NCBI GenBank assembly: GCA_030340625.1
Contig: JAOPHQ010002281.1
Coordinates: 124,001 to 188,000 of the forward strand
DNA from: Merluccius polli
Taxonomy: Eukaryota; Chordata; Actinopteri; Gadiformes; Merlucciidae
DNA length: 64,000 bases
Reading direction: 5' to 3'
In this document: positions 11,521-21,392 of the stretch, in pieces
Numbering within the stretch: the stretch's first letter is position 1
How the letters are laid out: each line of letters starts with the position of its first letter
Notes under the pieces: model-generated
Databases searched by the model: none
What the model was told of the DNA's origin: nothing
Seen by the model: the letters and a program-made list of their open reading frames with translations, nothing else
Made by a program: the position numbers and the translations under genes

Positions 11521-12371
11521 TATATGTGGCGGGGTATGAAAAATGGAGCCGACAACGCCACCTAGGGTGGTTGTTACCTAGGAATTCACCAATACACTCC
11601 AACTTTGCAGTTGGCAACACAGGTCCAAAGCATTGAGGGCGGAGACGTGAATAAATAAATATATCTTTTATTTATGGTACAAATGACACATGAAATTAAA
11701 AAGAGGTTAAGTAATCAGACCAGAGGCAATCAGTTGGGGAAAGGTATACCGGGGTATGGTGAGGGTGGCCCGAAATCAACTGGACAAATAATAATGGTAA
11801 ATAATGATAATAAGTCACTCCCTCAGTACCATATACCGGATAGGCTGCCAACACTGACGGACAGCAGAAAGAGAGGAGGTATCTCACACCCAAACGTAGA
11901 CACACTCACTTCAAGCCCGTAGTCACTGCACACCAGGAGTCACTGCACACTAGTCACTGCACACTAGGTTACGGCACTGCACACCAATACACACCACGTG
12001 AAATGGAGAGGAATGGTGAGGAAGACCCACCACCTAGAGCAGTGGTTCCCAAAGTGGGGGTCGCGACCCCCTGGGGGGTCGCGGGACGCCGAGGGGTGGG
12101 TCGCGAAATGATTTTCATAAATCACATACATTTAAAAAAAATAAATAAATAAAAAAAATCAGCCATAGTTGTAAAAATTATAAAACACGGTAGTTCAAAT
12201 TACAATTAGGGCCGGGACTTTAACACGTTAATTAAGATTAATTCATTACACAAAAATGAACGGGTTAAAACAATTGACGCATTTTAATGGCATCATCGGA
12301 CGGCTCCGGAACAACATGACTGGATAAGATCGCCATTCACTGTAACCACTGCAAGTCATCTGTCAGCCGGC

Positions 12372-12656
12372 ATGGAGGACGCACTGGTTGAGCTGTCGTG
12401 TGACCGCACTTTAAAGACACATTTTAATTCGAAGACGCTTGCTGAGTTCTGGATTTCAGTCGAGAGGGAATATCCACAGCTGTCCAAGGCCGCGATGGAC
12501 GTACTGACGCCGTTTGGCTCCACATACCTGTGCGAAAAAACTTTCTCTGCACTGACGTATATTACAAATAAATACAGATCACGTCTAAATGTGGAGGATG
12601 ATCTCCGTGTGGCCGTCTCCGCAATTAAACCGAGAATTGACCTGCTGTGTTCCTGA
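12372..12656 (+). pseudogene. hAT transposase C-terminal dimerisation domain fragment
   Basis: A 94-codon open stretch that includes FWISVEREYPQLSK, TPFGSTYLCEKTFSALT and SRLNVEDDLRVAVS. This is the C-terminal hAT dimerisation region as found in ZBED5/FAM200-type proteins. The N-terminal BED finger and the RNase H-like catalytic part are absent, so it is a relic of a full transposase of about 600 residues. It lies inside the element with the ACCTAGAG TSD. Confidence 0.75.
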
Positions 12657-13639
12657 AATTTAGTTGCCAGCAACAATGTACATATGTTTACAACAGTTTG
12701 TGGATATTACCCAGAGATATTCTTCTGTTCAAATGGAAATGAAAGTTATGTTATAGTAAAGTTAATGTAAAGTTAATGTTAGGGATGGGCATAATTAATC
12801 GATGATCGATCATTGATCGTTAAGAAATGTGTCGATCAATTTATATTGTTATCGCTCAAAAGGACGTTGTGTTGCTGTGAGTCTTGAAGCGGTGCGGTGA
12901 TCGCGGCTTTAGTTCCCCGTGTCTGATCGCTGTAATTCGGAGCGTGAATATCGGTTGAATATCTAATATCTTTCTAACTTTAAAAAACACTTTAGTATTT
13001 TTTAAGACGATAGTCGCACATCCCTCGTAACTACGCCGTGAAGGTGAACCCTCCCGGACTCCGCTATTAACATGAACCGCTCCGCCGGAGGAGCCGGACA
13101 CCACACGCACCGGACACCACAATACAAACACACATGTTTTACATTTGATTGCTTTTAAATAAAGTTGTGTGCAGTTAAACGGTTAAATACGATTATTGAT
13201 TAATGACCGATCGCGTACTGCGGTCAAGACAGCCGTCTCTCGGTTCGCGTGGTCAAGCCAGCCGCTCCAACATTTTCAATATTTCCATAACTGTGACATT
13301 TTAGCAAAAAGTTCAGCCTCATATATGTTTTCTGACTAAGGTATTTCTTTTAGATAGTTCATGCAATTGTTTCTAAATGTGTGGCTCATCTTTTTGTTGC
13401 GAGCCTTTTCTGAGCGCCGGCTGCATATTGTATTGGCATATGTCGGCCTTTTTTCCCCTTTTTTCAAAACCTACAGTTTAATGCCCACTTTTACTGCCTT
13501 GTTTGATTATTGTTGGCCGATAAGTAGGCTACTTATTGTAATTGGAATACAGATTTAGTCTTGTTGAATCATTTCCAAACCTTTAAGAGCGCATGTAGGC
13601 GCATTGTTCGGCTTTTACGAGCGCCGCATAGGCCTATAA

Positions 13640-13830
13640 CCAGGGACGGGCTGCCATAGGGAGGTTCGGGACGATTTCAGGCCGATTATTTTGTATTTTT
13701 TATTTTGTGTATTATTATTTTTGGGCCGGTCCAGGACTGTCATAATACGTCGGTCGTAGGTCCGGGGTGCGCTACAAACGCGCACCCCCCCCCCCCCCCC
13801 CCCCCCCATCAACAATCCCGCCCGCCCCCC
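13640..13830. repeat. Poly-C-containing small element
   Basis: Contains a TTTTGGGCCGGTCC motif and a run of about 27 C followed by ATCAACAATC. The GGGCCGGTCC stretch recurs in reverse at about 26215-26270, and related G/C-run sequences are at 19.4, 21.6, 26.2, 26.9 and 51.3 kb. Confidence 0.5.
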
Positions 13831-14751
13831 ATCAACAAGAGATCTTATTTTGACTGACGTATTCTGCTTTTATCAAACAGTAAATTTCTATATGTAAAAT
13901 CATAACAGGCTGCTCTGTTCTTCTGTGTTGTCGTTAAGCCGTGTTTGGATGAGCCTAGTGCGTATGGCCTGTGCGCACTTTTTTTTTTTTTTCAGTCACA
14001 TCCGGGGATGGTGGGGGTCGCCAGTCTCTGGCACCGTTATTTTGGGGGTCGCGGGTTGAAAAGTTTGGGAACCTTTGACCTAGAGGCTGCAAACCACCCG
14101 TGTCAGCAAACAGTTTCCTGTCATGGAGAGAGAGAGAGAGAGATCAACAATAGTCCAATTGAGGGCAGAGAGCCACCCAATGATTTGCTAGCAGTGATAT
14201 ACTGGGATGCTAGGCTAATAAAGCCAGGGGAATGGTGGGGGAGGCATACAAATGCATGCGCACACATACACACACAGTTGTAATGGGGGTGAGTGGAACA
14301 AGCAGAAAATAAACGTTTACAATGCTTGGAAGGTAGCCTGCCAGCCTGCTAGGCTACCAGCAGGAACACAGCAAGTCAACTGATACACAAAGAATGATAG
14401 GGAACCAGAAAGAACAAAAATGACACACTTTAACCACAGCAAATAAGGATAGCAACCTTGCTATGGCGGCTAACAGCTCATTGCTATTCAGCCTCAAAGG
14501 ACAAGGCAATGAAACACTTAAGAAACAGAAAAACAACACGTGTTTTGCAGGAGACAAAAACAGCAGCCCTTTGTGATGGTGATGATCAGTCTTCTGATGG
14601 CCAAGCCCTTAATGCTCCGTGAGACCGGCAGTCTCTGCAAAGGTAAAAGTATAGGCTCTGTGCACAACTCGCGTGACGTACTTCCGTTTTCCCCGGTTGT
14701 CGGCAGAAGAGTTTCCGGTTTTCTTCCTGCTTCACTACAACAGCGGTGAAT

Positions 14752-15432
14752 ATGAATCAAAACGAACAAATGAGAGCTGTAACTGTACGAAAGAAGAAAA
14801 AAAATAACATGAGGGATGGATATAAGTTGCAGAAGGTTGTAGGGGGCTCAAATGAGCATTGTTGTGTGCCACTGTGTACTGGATCGAGTCGGTATAACAC
14901 CGAACTCAGCTTCCACCGGTTTCCTAAACATACTGGCCACCGTACACAGTGGCTTCACAAGATCCGCAGAACCGGGTTTACCATTACTCCGCATACAAAG
15001 GTCTGCAGCCGTCATTTCACCAAGGACCAGATCCGCACCACTGCAAAAGGAAGACGGTTTCTAACTGCCAACGCCATACCAACCTTGTTCGAGTGGAACG
15101 CTTACAGCAACAAGACGCGGGCCGCTGTTTGGGAGCGCCGCACTCGTCCGACATCGAGTCCGGAACCTGGCCCGGCGGAGACCGAGGAGGAGATTGTGGA
15201 TATGGTCCCGATGCCCATAGACCACGATTACGTGGTCTATGGATTTATGATCTATGATCTATGGTCTATATCTATGATCTATGGTCTATATACATTTCTA
15301 ATGTATATAGACCATAGGTCTGTCAAAGTTACATTTTCTGTTTTGAATGCTATTTTGTGCAAAGTAATGTACTTCATATGTGAACAAAATACTTCATGTT
15401 TTCAGCAGTTATTCACTCATGACAGATGCTAG
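14752..15432 (+). CDS. THAP-domain protein, left arm
   Basis: The first ATG is at 14752. After a basic leader (RKKKKNNMRDGYK) comes a C2CH THAP zinc finger: CCVPLCTGSS, FHRFPK, QWLHKIRR, VCSRHF and IPTLFEW. THAP domains bind DNA and are found in host regulators and at the N-terminus of P-element and Kolobok transposases. After about residue 165 the frame runs into the ATAGACC repeats and the loop, so the C-terminus is probably not native. No catalytic domain follows. It may be a single first exon, because no splice donor is obvious before the repeats. Confidence 0.65.
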   Translation: MNQNEQMRAVTVRKKKKNNMRDGYKLQKVVGGSNEHCCVPLCTGSSRYNTELSFHRFPKHTGHRTQWLHKIRRTGFTITPHTKVCSRHFTKDQIRTTAKGRRFLTANAIPTLFEWNAYSNKTRAAVWERRTRPTSSPEPGPAETEEEIVDMVPMPIDHDYVVYGFMIYDLWSISMIYGLYTFLMYIDHRSVKVTFSVLNAILCKVMYFICEQNTSCFQQLFTHDRC

Positions 15433-15767
15433 TTTATGATGTCATAATCACTCAGCAGGTGTGCTACTTACTGGTGAGAAGCACACAGTTTTTCACTGTC
15501 ACTTTGTGGCCAATATTTCAACCTTTTGGTGTTTTTTGCATACTATGTTATTTGTGTAATTCAAGTGTGTATAGATCGGCGAAGGTAATGTTAGGTAACC
15601 AGAATATGAATAAATGTATTGTTGATACTGCCCGGATGTCTGCTGAGTCTACTTCTCATTCAATGGACCCAAAAATCAACTCACTACATTCAATGTTGCA
15701 TCATAAATTTATACCAGTAAATAAACATTTACATTACATTTCATTAGAAATGTATATAGACCATAGA

Positions 15768-16286
15768 TCATAGATATAGATCATAGATCATAAATCCATA
15801 GACCACGTAATCGTGGTCTATGGGCATCGGGACCATATCCACAATCTCCTCCTCGGTCTCCGCCGGGCCAGGTTCCGGACTCAATGTTGGACGAGTGCGG
15901 CGCTCCCAAACAGCGGCCCGCGTCTTGTTGCTGTAAGCGTTCCACTCGAACAAGGTTGGTATGGTGTTGGCAGTTAAAAACCGTCTTCCTTTTGCAGTGG
16001 TGCGGATCTGGTCCTTGGTGAAATGACGGCTGCAGACCTCTGTATGCGGAGTAATGGTAAACCCGGTTCTGCGGATCTTGTGAAGCCACTGTGTACGGTG
16101 GCCAGTATGTTTAGGAAACCGGTGGAAGCTGAGTTCGGTGTTATACCGACTCGATCCAGTACACAGTGGCACACAACAATGCTCATTTGAGCCCCCTACA
16201 ACCTTCTGCAACTTATATCCATCCCTCATGTTATTTTTTTTCTTCTTTCGTACAGTTACAGCTCTCATTTGTTCGTTTTGATTCAT
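15768..16286 (-). CDS. THAP-domain protein, right arm (inverted copy)
   Basis: Mirror image of the left-arm frame, starting at the ATG complementary to 16284-16286. It keeps every THAP zinc-binding position and differs at a few residues (TEVCSRHF for TKVCSRHF, TANTIP for TANAIP, TLSPEP for TSSPEP). It stops within the ATAGATC repeats. The two frames converge. Near-identity indicates recent duplication or gene conversion between arms. Confidence 0.6.
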   Translation of the reverse strand: MNQNEQMRAVTVRKKKKNNMRDGYKLQKVVGGSNEHCCVPLCTGSSRYNTELSFHRFPKHTGHRTQWLHKIRRTGFTITPHTEVCSRHFTKDQIRTTAKGRRFLTANTIPTLFEWNAYSNKTRAAVWERRTRPTLSPEPGPAETEEEIVDMVPMPIDHDYVVYGFMIYDLYL

Positions 16287-16920
16287 ATTCACCGCTGTTG
16301 TAGTGAAGCAGGAAGAAAACCGGAAACTCTTCTGCCGACAACCGGGGAAAACGGAAGTACGTCACGCGAGTTGTGCACAGAGCCTATTACAGTTACTCTA
16401 TTGATTAGTAAAACTGTGGCTGTATTCGCGCATACCTACCAGGTTGCCTGATGCAGCTATCCCAACTGTGATTCAGCTAGATGGACCGACGGTTGTACCC
16501 ACCACCTAAAAGGCTGACAACCAAGCTGACCGATCACTATGAGTGAGCTAGCAGCAGCTATATTGCACCAAAATAGCACAGCATCATTGACAAAAGAGCT
16601 TACCTTCCAGCCACACACACGAGCTCGCCCCGCAGGAGTGGAAATGAGAACCGGGAAGTATAAGCTCACTCTACCAGAGTAGCACTTCGTAAGTAATGTA
16701 CAAAGACTCTGCCGCTACGAGCCACGACGAGCCACACCACTGCAAGATAAAACATAAACTAAAAATCACGGCAATATTCTAACCTCCCCGAGCCGCTGCA
16801 ATTCATTTATACACGTGACCCAGATCAACCCATTCATTCACGCTGCGTCTCTCCAGGCACGTGACTGACGTAGCCTGCTACATATACATGTATTATATTC
16901 AATGTTAACTGCTTACCTCC

Positions 16921-17510
16921 TAGCCTAGTCCTAACTAGACCTTCGTACTCATTTCATTCATACTCATGGTCTAGAACTGCTATAGAGACAAATGATTTCT
17001 CACTTGAAGGCGGGTGCTGTTGAAGTTTAAAACCTATTGGCTCTGCCCAGCGCCACTCTGGATCTGCCTTAACCAATCGCTAACGTTTGGTCATGACGTA
17101 TTTCATGCGCCGGAAACCACGTTGCGCGCAGTACACTATACAAACGGCAGATGCAGTGAGCATAGGGTTGTGTGGAGATGTCTGTTAGCGATTGCTGCAG
17201 GCTTTGTTCATCCAATTTAAGAGTTCTAGGAACAGAGGGTCATTATAATTAATCTTTGATAGTAAAGACCAAGATAATGCTTACAGTCAACTGTTGAAGC
17301 TGGGTCTTGTCATTGCTAATACGCCGCTTCGATCGTGTCGGGTTTGGGCACGACCTATACGTCACTGTTCTCAGGCCGCGCCTCCTGTTCGCTGATTGGA
17401 AGGACAAACTTGAGGGAAAAGAAATCGTTCTAACATACAGCACTCCCAGACCTAGTACTGAAGTGAAATGAAAATTGAGCGGAAGTACGGAGGCGGGCGG
17501 AACCAGGCTA
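16921..17510. mobile_element. 590-bp hAT-like element inserted on a splice donor
   Basis: Ends TAGCCTAGT and AACCAGGCTA are short inverted repeats. CTTACCTCC is present on both sides (16912-16920, 17511-17519), giving an 8-9 bp TSD. Unit 2 has the uninterrupted site at about 42840. On the minus strand the duplicated sequence is GGAG|GTAAG, the donor of the small exon at 17516-17580. No transposase is present. Confidence 0.75.
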
Positions 17511-17515
17511 CTTAC

Positions 17516-17580
17516 CTCCTGCTCCTGCTCTGCAATCTGCATCTGAATCTTCAAACGAGACAATGACGTCACTTCAGACG
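17516..17580 (-). other. Small conserved exon-like segment, unit 1
   Basis: The minus strand reads, between a possible acceptor (CAATTAG) and donor GAG|GTAAGT, a short Gln/Glu-rich peptide with core SLSRLKIQMQIAEQEQE that could form a coiled coil. The segment is kept in unit 2 at 42845-42910, where it lies upstream of the kinase first exon. It could be a 5' exon of the kinase or of a neighbouring gene. The phase does not join cleanly to the kinase exon at 41994. Confidence 0.4.
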
Positions 17581-17672
17581 CTAATTGTTATAGCAACACA
17601 AATAAACATTAATCCAGAGCCAATCATATTCTTTGATTGATAAACATCTTATACATTATTTTTTTCCAAAAT

Positions 17673-18324
17673 AATACCAGAAGACCACATTTTTTTCCTA
17701 TTGCAGTTATGTCATCTTAGTGTTTTGTCTTTTTGTACAAATAAATCGGTACGTAGTTTGAGTACAAACGTATTTAGTAACGTTGTGGAAGTATTTCCTC
17801 AGGCTGTATAACTACTCAAGGAGGAGGAAGGACAAGAACTGAGATGCTTTCATCTTTTCATTTGTTTATTTGTATTTGTTTATTTGTATTTGTTTATTTC
17901 ACTGAACTGTATTCAATAGTTAAATTGTAATTGATGAGATCAATACTATTGATCTCATCAATTGCATTTATATATCGCTTATTGCAGGCACTCAAAGCGA
18001 TTTACATAGTGTGTGGTGTGCGTGTGTGTGTGTTGGTGTGCGGTATGACGGGGCGGCTATCACACCTCATCCACAGTGTGTAGCGCCCACCTGGGTGATG
18101 CACAGCAGCATGCGCCAGATTGCTTACCAGAGTGACAAAATCACCAACTAACAAACTAATATTAAAGTTGAATCCATGTATTGTTATATTGATAACCTAC
18201 TGTCTATAAGGACTACTTGCTGTTTCTGTCTTGGCATTTACAATAAACCTTTCTTTGTGGATAGCGAGAAACTCATCACTACTCATCATCATACTCATAC
18301 TCTCAAGAAGACCCAACATCTAAT
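17673..18324. other. Non-coding stretch with a dispersed fish repeat
   Basis: Homology between the duplicated units ends at about 17672. From about 17955 to 18125 there is a widespread fish repeat (TTTATATATCGCTTATTGC ... CCACCTGGGTGATGCACAGC). No gene is seen. Confidence 0.5.
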
Positions 18325-18345
18325 ATTATTATTATTATTATTAAC

Positions 18346-18390
<45 letters not shown>
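18325..18390. repeat. ATT/AAT microsatellite
   Basis: Short ATT repeats followed by about 15 AAT repeats. Confidence 0.9.
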
Positions 18391-18392
<2 letters not shown>

Positions 18393-19019
18393 GGCTAGTG
18401 ATAGGTCTAAATAGACCTATATTTTTCCCGGATCAACTGACACATTTTGGCCTAAACCAAAATAGTGTTTAATTTGAATGTTATTTCCGGAACTGAGCTT
18501 GGATACTGGATGAGGTGGCAACACATCATACATCATCATAATGATTGCATGACGGCTAAATAAAACCCATTTTGACCCACTTGCCCTCGTAGTGGGTTGC
18601 TGGCCACATAACATACGCTACAACCTGCTTAATCATATGGGGGCAATTGCTCTGTCGCTAGCTTAGCCACTTTTTAGAGTTTAACACTGTTTTAAACTCG
18701 TCGGTGACGCAAGAAGTCACGTGACGTCTTAAGCTCCATTGCTGTGTCGTATGTACCTGTGGTTTAACCTGCAGCTGCGTTTTACCTTGATCTCAATTGC
18801 TGTGTCTTCAGAGAAATTCACATCAGACACTAGAGGGCGTATTTTGTGCGTGTTAGTCTAGTCTCGAAACGAACATGGTTTTAGAGGAGACTAAACCAGT
18901 TTGCAGGATGAAACAAGGCTCCATTATAACCGACACACACAGAATTAGTTTTATTAATTATTATTAGTAGTATTAATAATAATGTATGATACATTTACAC
19001 TTATTACGCCAGATAGGCC

Positions 19020-19351
19020 TTCAGTACAATAACAATATTGGACATAGTCGACTTGGAATGAGCAGTGATATTTCACGGCTCACGGGGCTCAGGTCTTGGT
19101 CGTGCGTCCGCTCAGCAATAGCATTACGCGCTTCAACTTTCAAGCGCTTTCATAAATTCTTTAAATGTGCCGGGCTGCTCGGTCTTCTGCTGGAAGATCT
19201 ACTGTTAAATGTGTTTGAGAGATCATCCCAAACAGACTTTCTTCGGAGCGTGGTGGTGGTGTCTTTCCTCTTCCACCGTGTCCACAACACCTCGAATGCA
19301 GTACAATAAATATAACTTCTGCTCCTCGTTATAGTTCTTTATCCGAGACAT
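19020..19351 (-). pseudogene. Myb/SANT-like DNA-binding protein relic
   Basis: From the ATG at 19351 the minus strand reads RIKNYNEEQKLYLL. A frameshift near 19224 follows, after which another frame reads VWDDLSNTFNSR, then LKNL, a stop (TGA where Trp is expected), and KRLKVEARNAIAERT. The Trp/Leu spacing matches the Myb/SANT-like domain of PIF/Harbinger accessory proteins and related regulators. One frameshift and one nonsense change make it nonfunctional. Confidence 0.55.
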
Positions 19352-19439
19352 GTTCATCCTAACTACCCTCTCCAGGGGTGCAACTACCCAGTGTCAGGGG
19401 GGTATGCAGCAACAATTTTGGCGCCCCCCATAAACATTA

Positions 19440-19545
19440 CGTGGTGCGCGGTTGTTGACGGGGGGGGGGGGGGGGGGGGGGGGGGTGCTGCGCAATTGTT
19501 GACGGGGGCGCCCCCCTGGTGCGGCGCGATTGTTGCCGGTTTTTG
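19440..19545. repeat. Poly-G tract with GTTGTTGACGGGG repeats
   Basis: Contains a run of about 27 G flanked on both sides by the near-repeat GCGCAATTGTTGACGGGG. It is the same motif family as at 13.8, 26.2, 26.9 and 51.3 kb. Confidence 0.7.
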
Positions 19546-19961
19546 TTGGTAATTATAGCACAAAATGCATCCAACATTAAGTTAAGACTGCGTCTGCTGG
19601 AGTATAACGAGAAATCAGAGTACTTCCGGTTTAACCCGAGTTTAACTAGGAATCAGCTGATCCTGTGTCGGTCAGTACACAGCAATCAGGTTTAACTTCG
19701 TGCGCAGCTGCGTGTTAAACTCCAAAACCTCCGGTTTACGGAGTACGGTTTTAAGGCTGATTCATACCTCCGGATCCGGACGAAATGAGTCCGTCCGTAC
19801 CAAACGTCGTCTCCGGTACTACCCTTTATACCTCCGTCCGGTTTCAGTGTTGTTATGGGTGTGACGCGATACATCCTCTAGAGGGCAGTCACTGCCGTGT
19901 CGCAAATTACCGGCATCGACAATCGCAAACATGGCGTCGGTAGAGATGATTTTGCTTGTGC

Positions 19962-20971
19962 TGTGTCTGAAATCGCGCACTTACGTAAGTGCACTTACAT
20001 TTAGTGCACTTCATTATCCCTACAGTACACTTACTTATAGGCGCAGTGCTCTCATTTCTACAGTGCACTGTCAAAACCATAGACATCTTATACATAGACG
20101 GAGCATCGAATGCTACTGCCTACTGGCGCTGACGAGATTCGGAGCCGCCATCTTGGAGTGGTGATCCGCTCCACTCAGTGTCATTCGTTTGGCAGGAGCA
20201 ATGAACTGTCAGCGCATTTAATTAATCATACCTCACTGATTTTCACACGTTTTTTTTGTCATACGTGTAGCTATGATAAAGGACACATGTTTTAGCATGT
20301 AATACCGTATTTTCACAAAATACAACCAATAGTACGGTAATGTTAAATCTTACTTGTGAGAAGTAATCCTGTGATTTCTATTTTCGACCGTCCGCTCATT
20401 TGAGCAGGAATAGCTGAACACCAGCTCGGCATCCTTGTTTTCTTCTCCTGGCCATACGTGTCAACTGTCAATCTATGCTGCTCCCCACCCCCATCACCAC
20501 TCCAAGATGGCCGCCGAATTTCTCGCGCCACAGCAGCCAATGCTCCGTCTATGTATAAGATGTCTATGGTCAAAACAGCCTTCGCGCACCTACCGGAAAT
20601 GAGTTTGCAGTTTGACGGTTCTTCTTCGGTGGTTTTTTTTTGTTGTTGCCGTTTTCCTCCTGGTGGAAAACGGCCTATCGGTACGTTTATTTACCTATGA
20701 AATATATTAATATATATTAATTTACATATTTAATATTATTTTACATTTGTTGAGCGCGTTGGTCTCCATTTTTGATTCCGCCCCTTCCGCTACGTAGACA
20801 AAATGGCGGCCGTTGAGTGTGGAAAGTGTCCATCGGTCCACACTCAAATTTTAGATCATTTTGAGTGCGCCACCGACGTATTTCCAGTGCGCTTTGGCAC
20901 ACTCTCCGTTTTTGTGCAAAGTGCACTCAAAAAAGTAAGTGTAAGTATAGAAGTGCGCGATTTCAGACACA
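19962..20971. mobile_element. Nonautonomous element, TGTGTCTGAAATCG ends
   Basis: Perfect inverted ends of 21 bases with core GTGTCTGAAATCGCGC at both borders. It sits inside the Harbinger transposase frame. Interior near-terminal sequences are rich in AGTGCACTTA motifs. It has no coding frame of its own. The TSD is not clear. The 20078-20568 element is nested within it. Confidence 0.75.
20078..20568. mobile_element. Nonautonomous hAT-like element with 8-bp TSD GTCAAAAC
   Basis: Inverted ends start CATAGACATCTTATACAT and end with the exact complement. GTCAAAAC flanks both sides (20070-20077 and 20569-20576). Sub-terminal motifs GCCATCTTGGAGTGG and CCACTCCAAGATGGC extend the inverted repeat. 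This is the innermost layer of the nest. Confidence 0.85.
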
Positions 20972-21392
20972 CCTTTGGTCTCATCAGAAATAGACAAAAA
21001 GGCGCAAAAGGTGTTCGTGGCGGTGGCATGCGAGACCTTTAAATGAAAATCGGCGCATCAACAGCGAGTTTTTTTCCTTAGTTTTGCCAATGAGAGAGTT
21101 GGATGGCGAAAGGCATTTTCAGTACTTTAGGATGTCCGCCGCACGATTTGATGAATTGCTTATTATATTATATTAATTATATAATATGATATTCTTCGTC
21201 GATTTTCGCGAATGGTTGAACTTCTGAGTTCCTCTCTCTATACTGCCGCCTCGACCTCTGGTGGTATTGCTCCCGACCTCCGGGACCGGACGAAAGGGTC
21301 CGTATCCGTATTTACCGTAGGGTGTGAATGGGCCTTTAAACCGCAGCACAGCTAACGCAATGCTAACTGACAGAGCAATTGCCCCATGTGGT

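Larger units (their letters stand above)
12040..14077 (+). mobile_element. hAT transposon remnant (ZBED5-like) with 8-bp TSD
   Basis: Starts CAGTGGTTCCCAAAGTGG and ends with the decayed counterpart TTTGGGAACCTTTG. An exact 8-bp duplication ACCTAGAG lies at 12032-12039 and 14078-14085. Near the ends are GGGGGTCGCG repeats. It carries a fragment of transposase and later insertions: a TAGGGATGGGCATAATTAAT repeat from about 12781, and a poly-C-containing small element at about 13640-13830. Confidence 0.8.
14651..16387. repeat. Long inverted repeat with THAP-coding arms
   Basis: The left arm 14651-15303 and right arm 15742-16387 are reverse complements at roughly 99% identity, separated by a 438-base loop. 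The outer ends are ATAGGCTCTGTGCAC. Each arm has a promoter-like stretch (TGACGTACTTCCG, with CRE- and ETS-like motifs), then a THAP reading frame, then ATAGACC/ATGATCTATG repeats. No TSD was found directly outside. It may be the long inverted ends of a P- or Kolobok-like transposon, or an inverted duplication. Confidence 0.8.
11525..16882. mobile_element. 5.36-kb composite insertion with TATA duplications
   Basis: Unit 2 preserves the empty site, reading AGCTAACTATACATGTATT at about 42803. In unit 1 the same sequence is split, with TATA on both sides (11521-11524 and 16883-16886). The insertion starts TGTGGCGGGGTATG and ends with the inverted relative CGTAGCCTGCTACA, imperfect TGT...ACA ends. 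Inside are a hAT element (12040-14077) and a THAP inverted repeat (14651-16387). No transposase matching these ends was recognised, so it is either a nonautonomous DNA transposon or a degraded integrase-type element. Confidence 0.65.
19931..21155 (+). pseudogene. Harbinger transposase N-terminal fragment
   Basis: Begins MASVEMILLVL at 19931 and is split by the 19962-20971 insertion. It resumes WSHQK, then an in-frame TAG, then TKRRKRCSWRWHARPLNENR, then MRELDGERHFQYF and MSAARFDELL, ending near 21155. The RRW.ARP...R...GEF/H..YFRMS...FDELL pattern is the N-terminal signature of PIF/Harbinger (HARBI1-like) transposases. The downstream DDE domain is missing; sequence after 21155 is AT-rich and unrelated. 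Confidence 0.7.
19753..21336 (+). mobile_element. PIF/Harbinger element with transposase start
   Basis: Inverted ends AAGGCTGATTCATACC and GGTGTGAATGGGCCTT. It encodes the beginning of a Harbinger transposase on the plus strand. It is interrupted by the element at 19962-20971 and lacks the DDE catalytic part, so it is an internally deleted derivative. Confidence 0.6.
18638..21392. mobile_element. Outer DNA transposon of a four-level nest
   Basis: Inverted ends GGGGCAATTGCTCTGTC (left, about 18640) and GACAGAGCAATTGCCCC (right, about 21369-21385). Inside are a minus-strand SANT-like gene relic (19020-19351), a G-run segment (19440-19545) and a Harbinger element (19753-21336) that itself holds two more elements. 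The TSD is unclear. The SANT-like frame suggests a PIF/Harbinger-type element, whose second protein has that fold, but this is inference. Confidence 0.6.

Noticed and set aside
14651..16387. Inverted repeat as a simple assembly artefact
   Set aside because: The arms differ at several positions and the loop is unique, which argues against a pure mirror artefact, although long reads would settle it.
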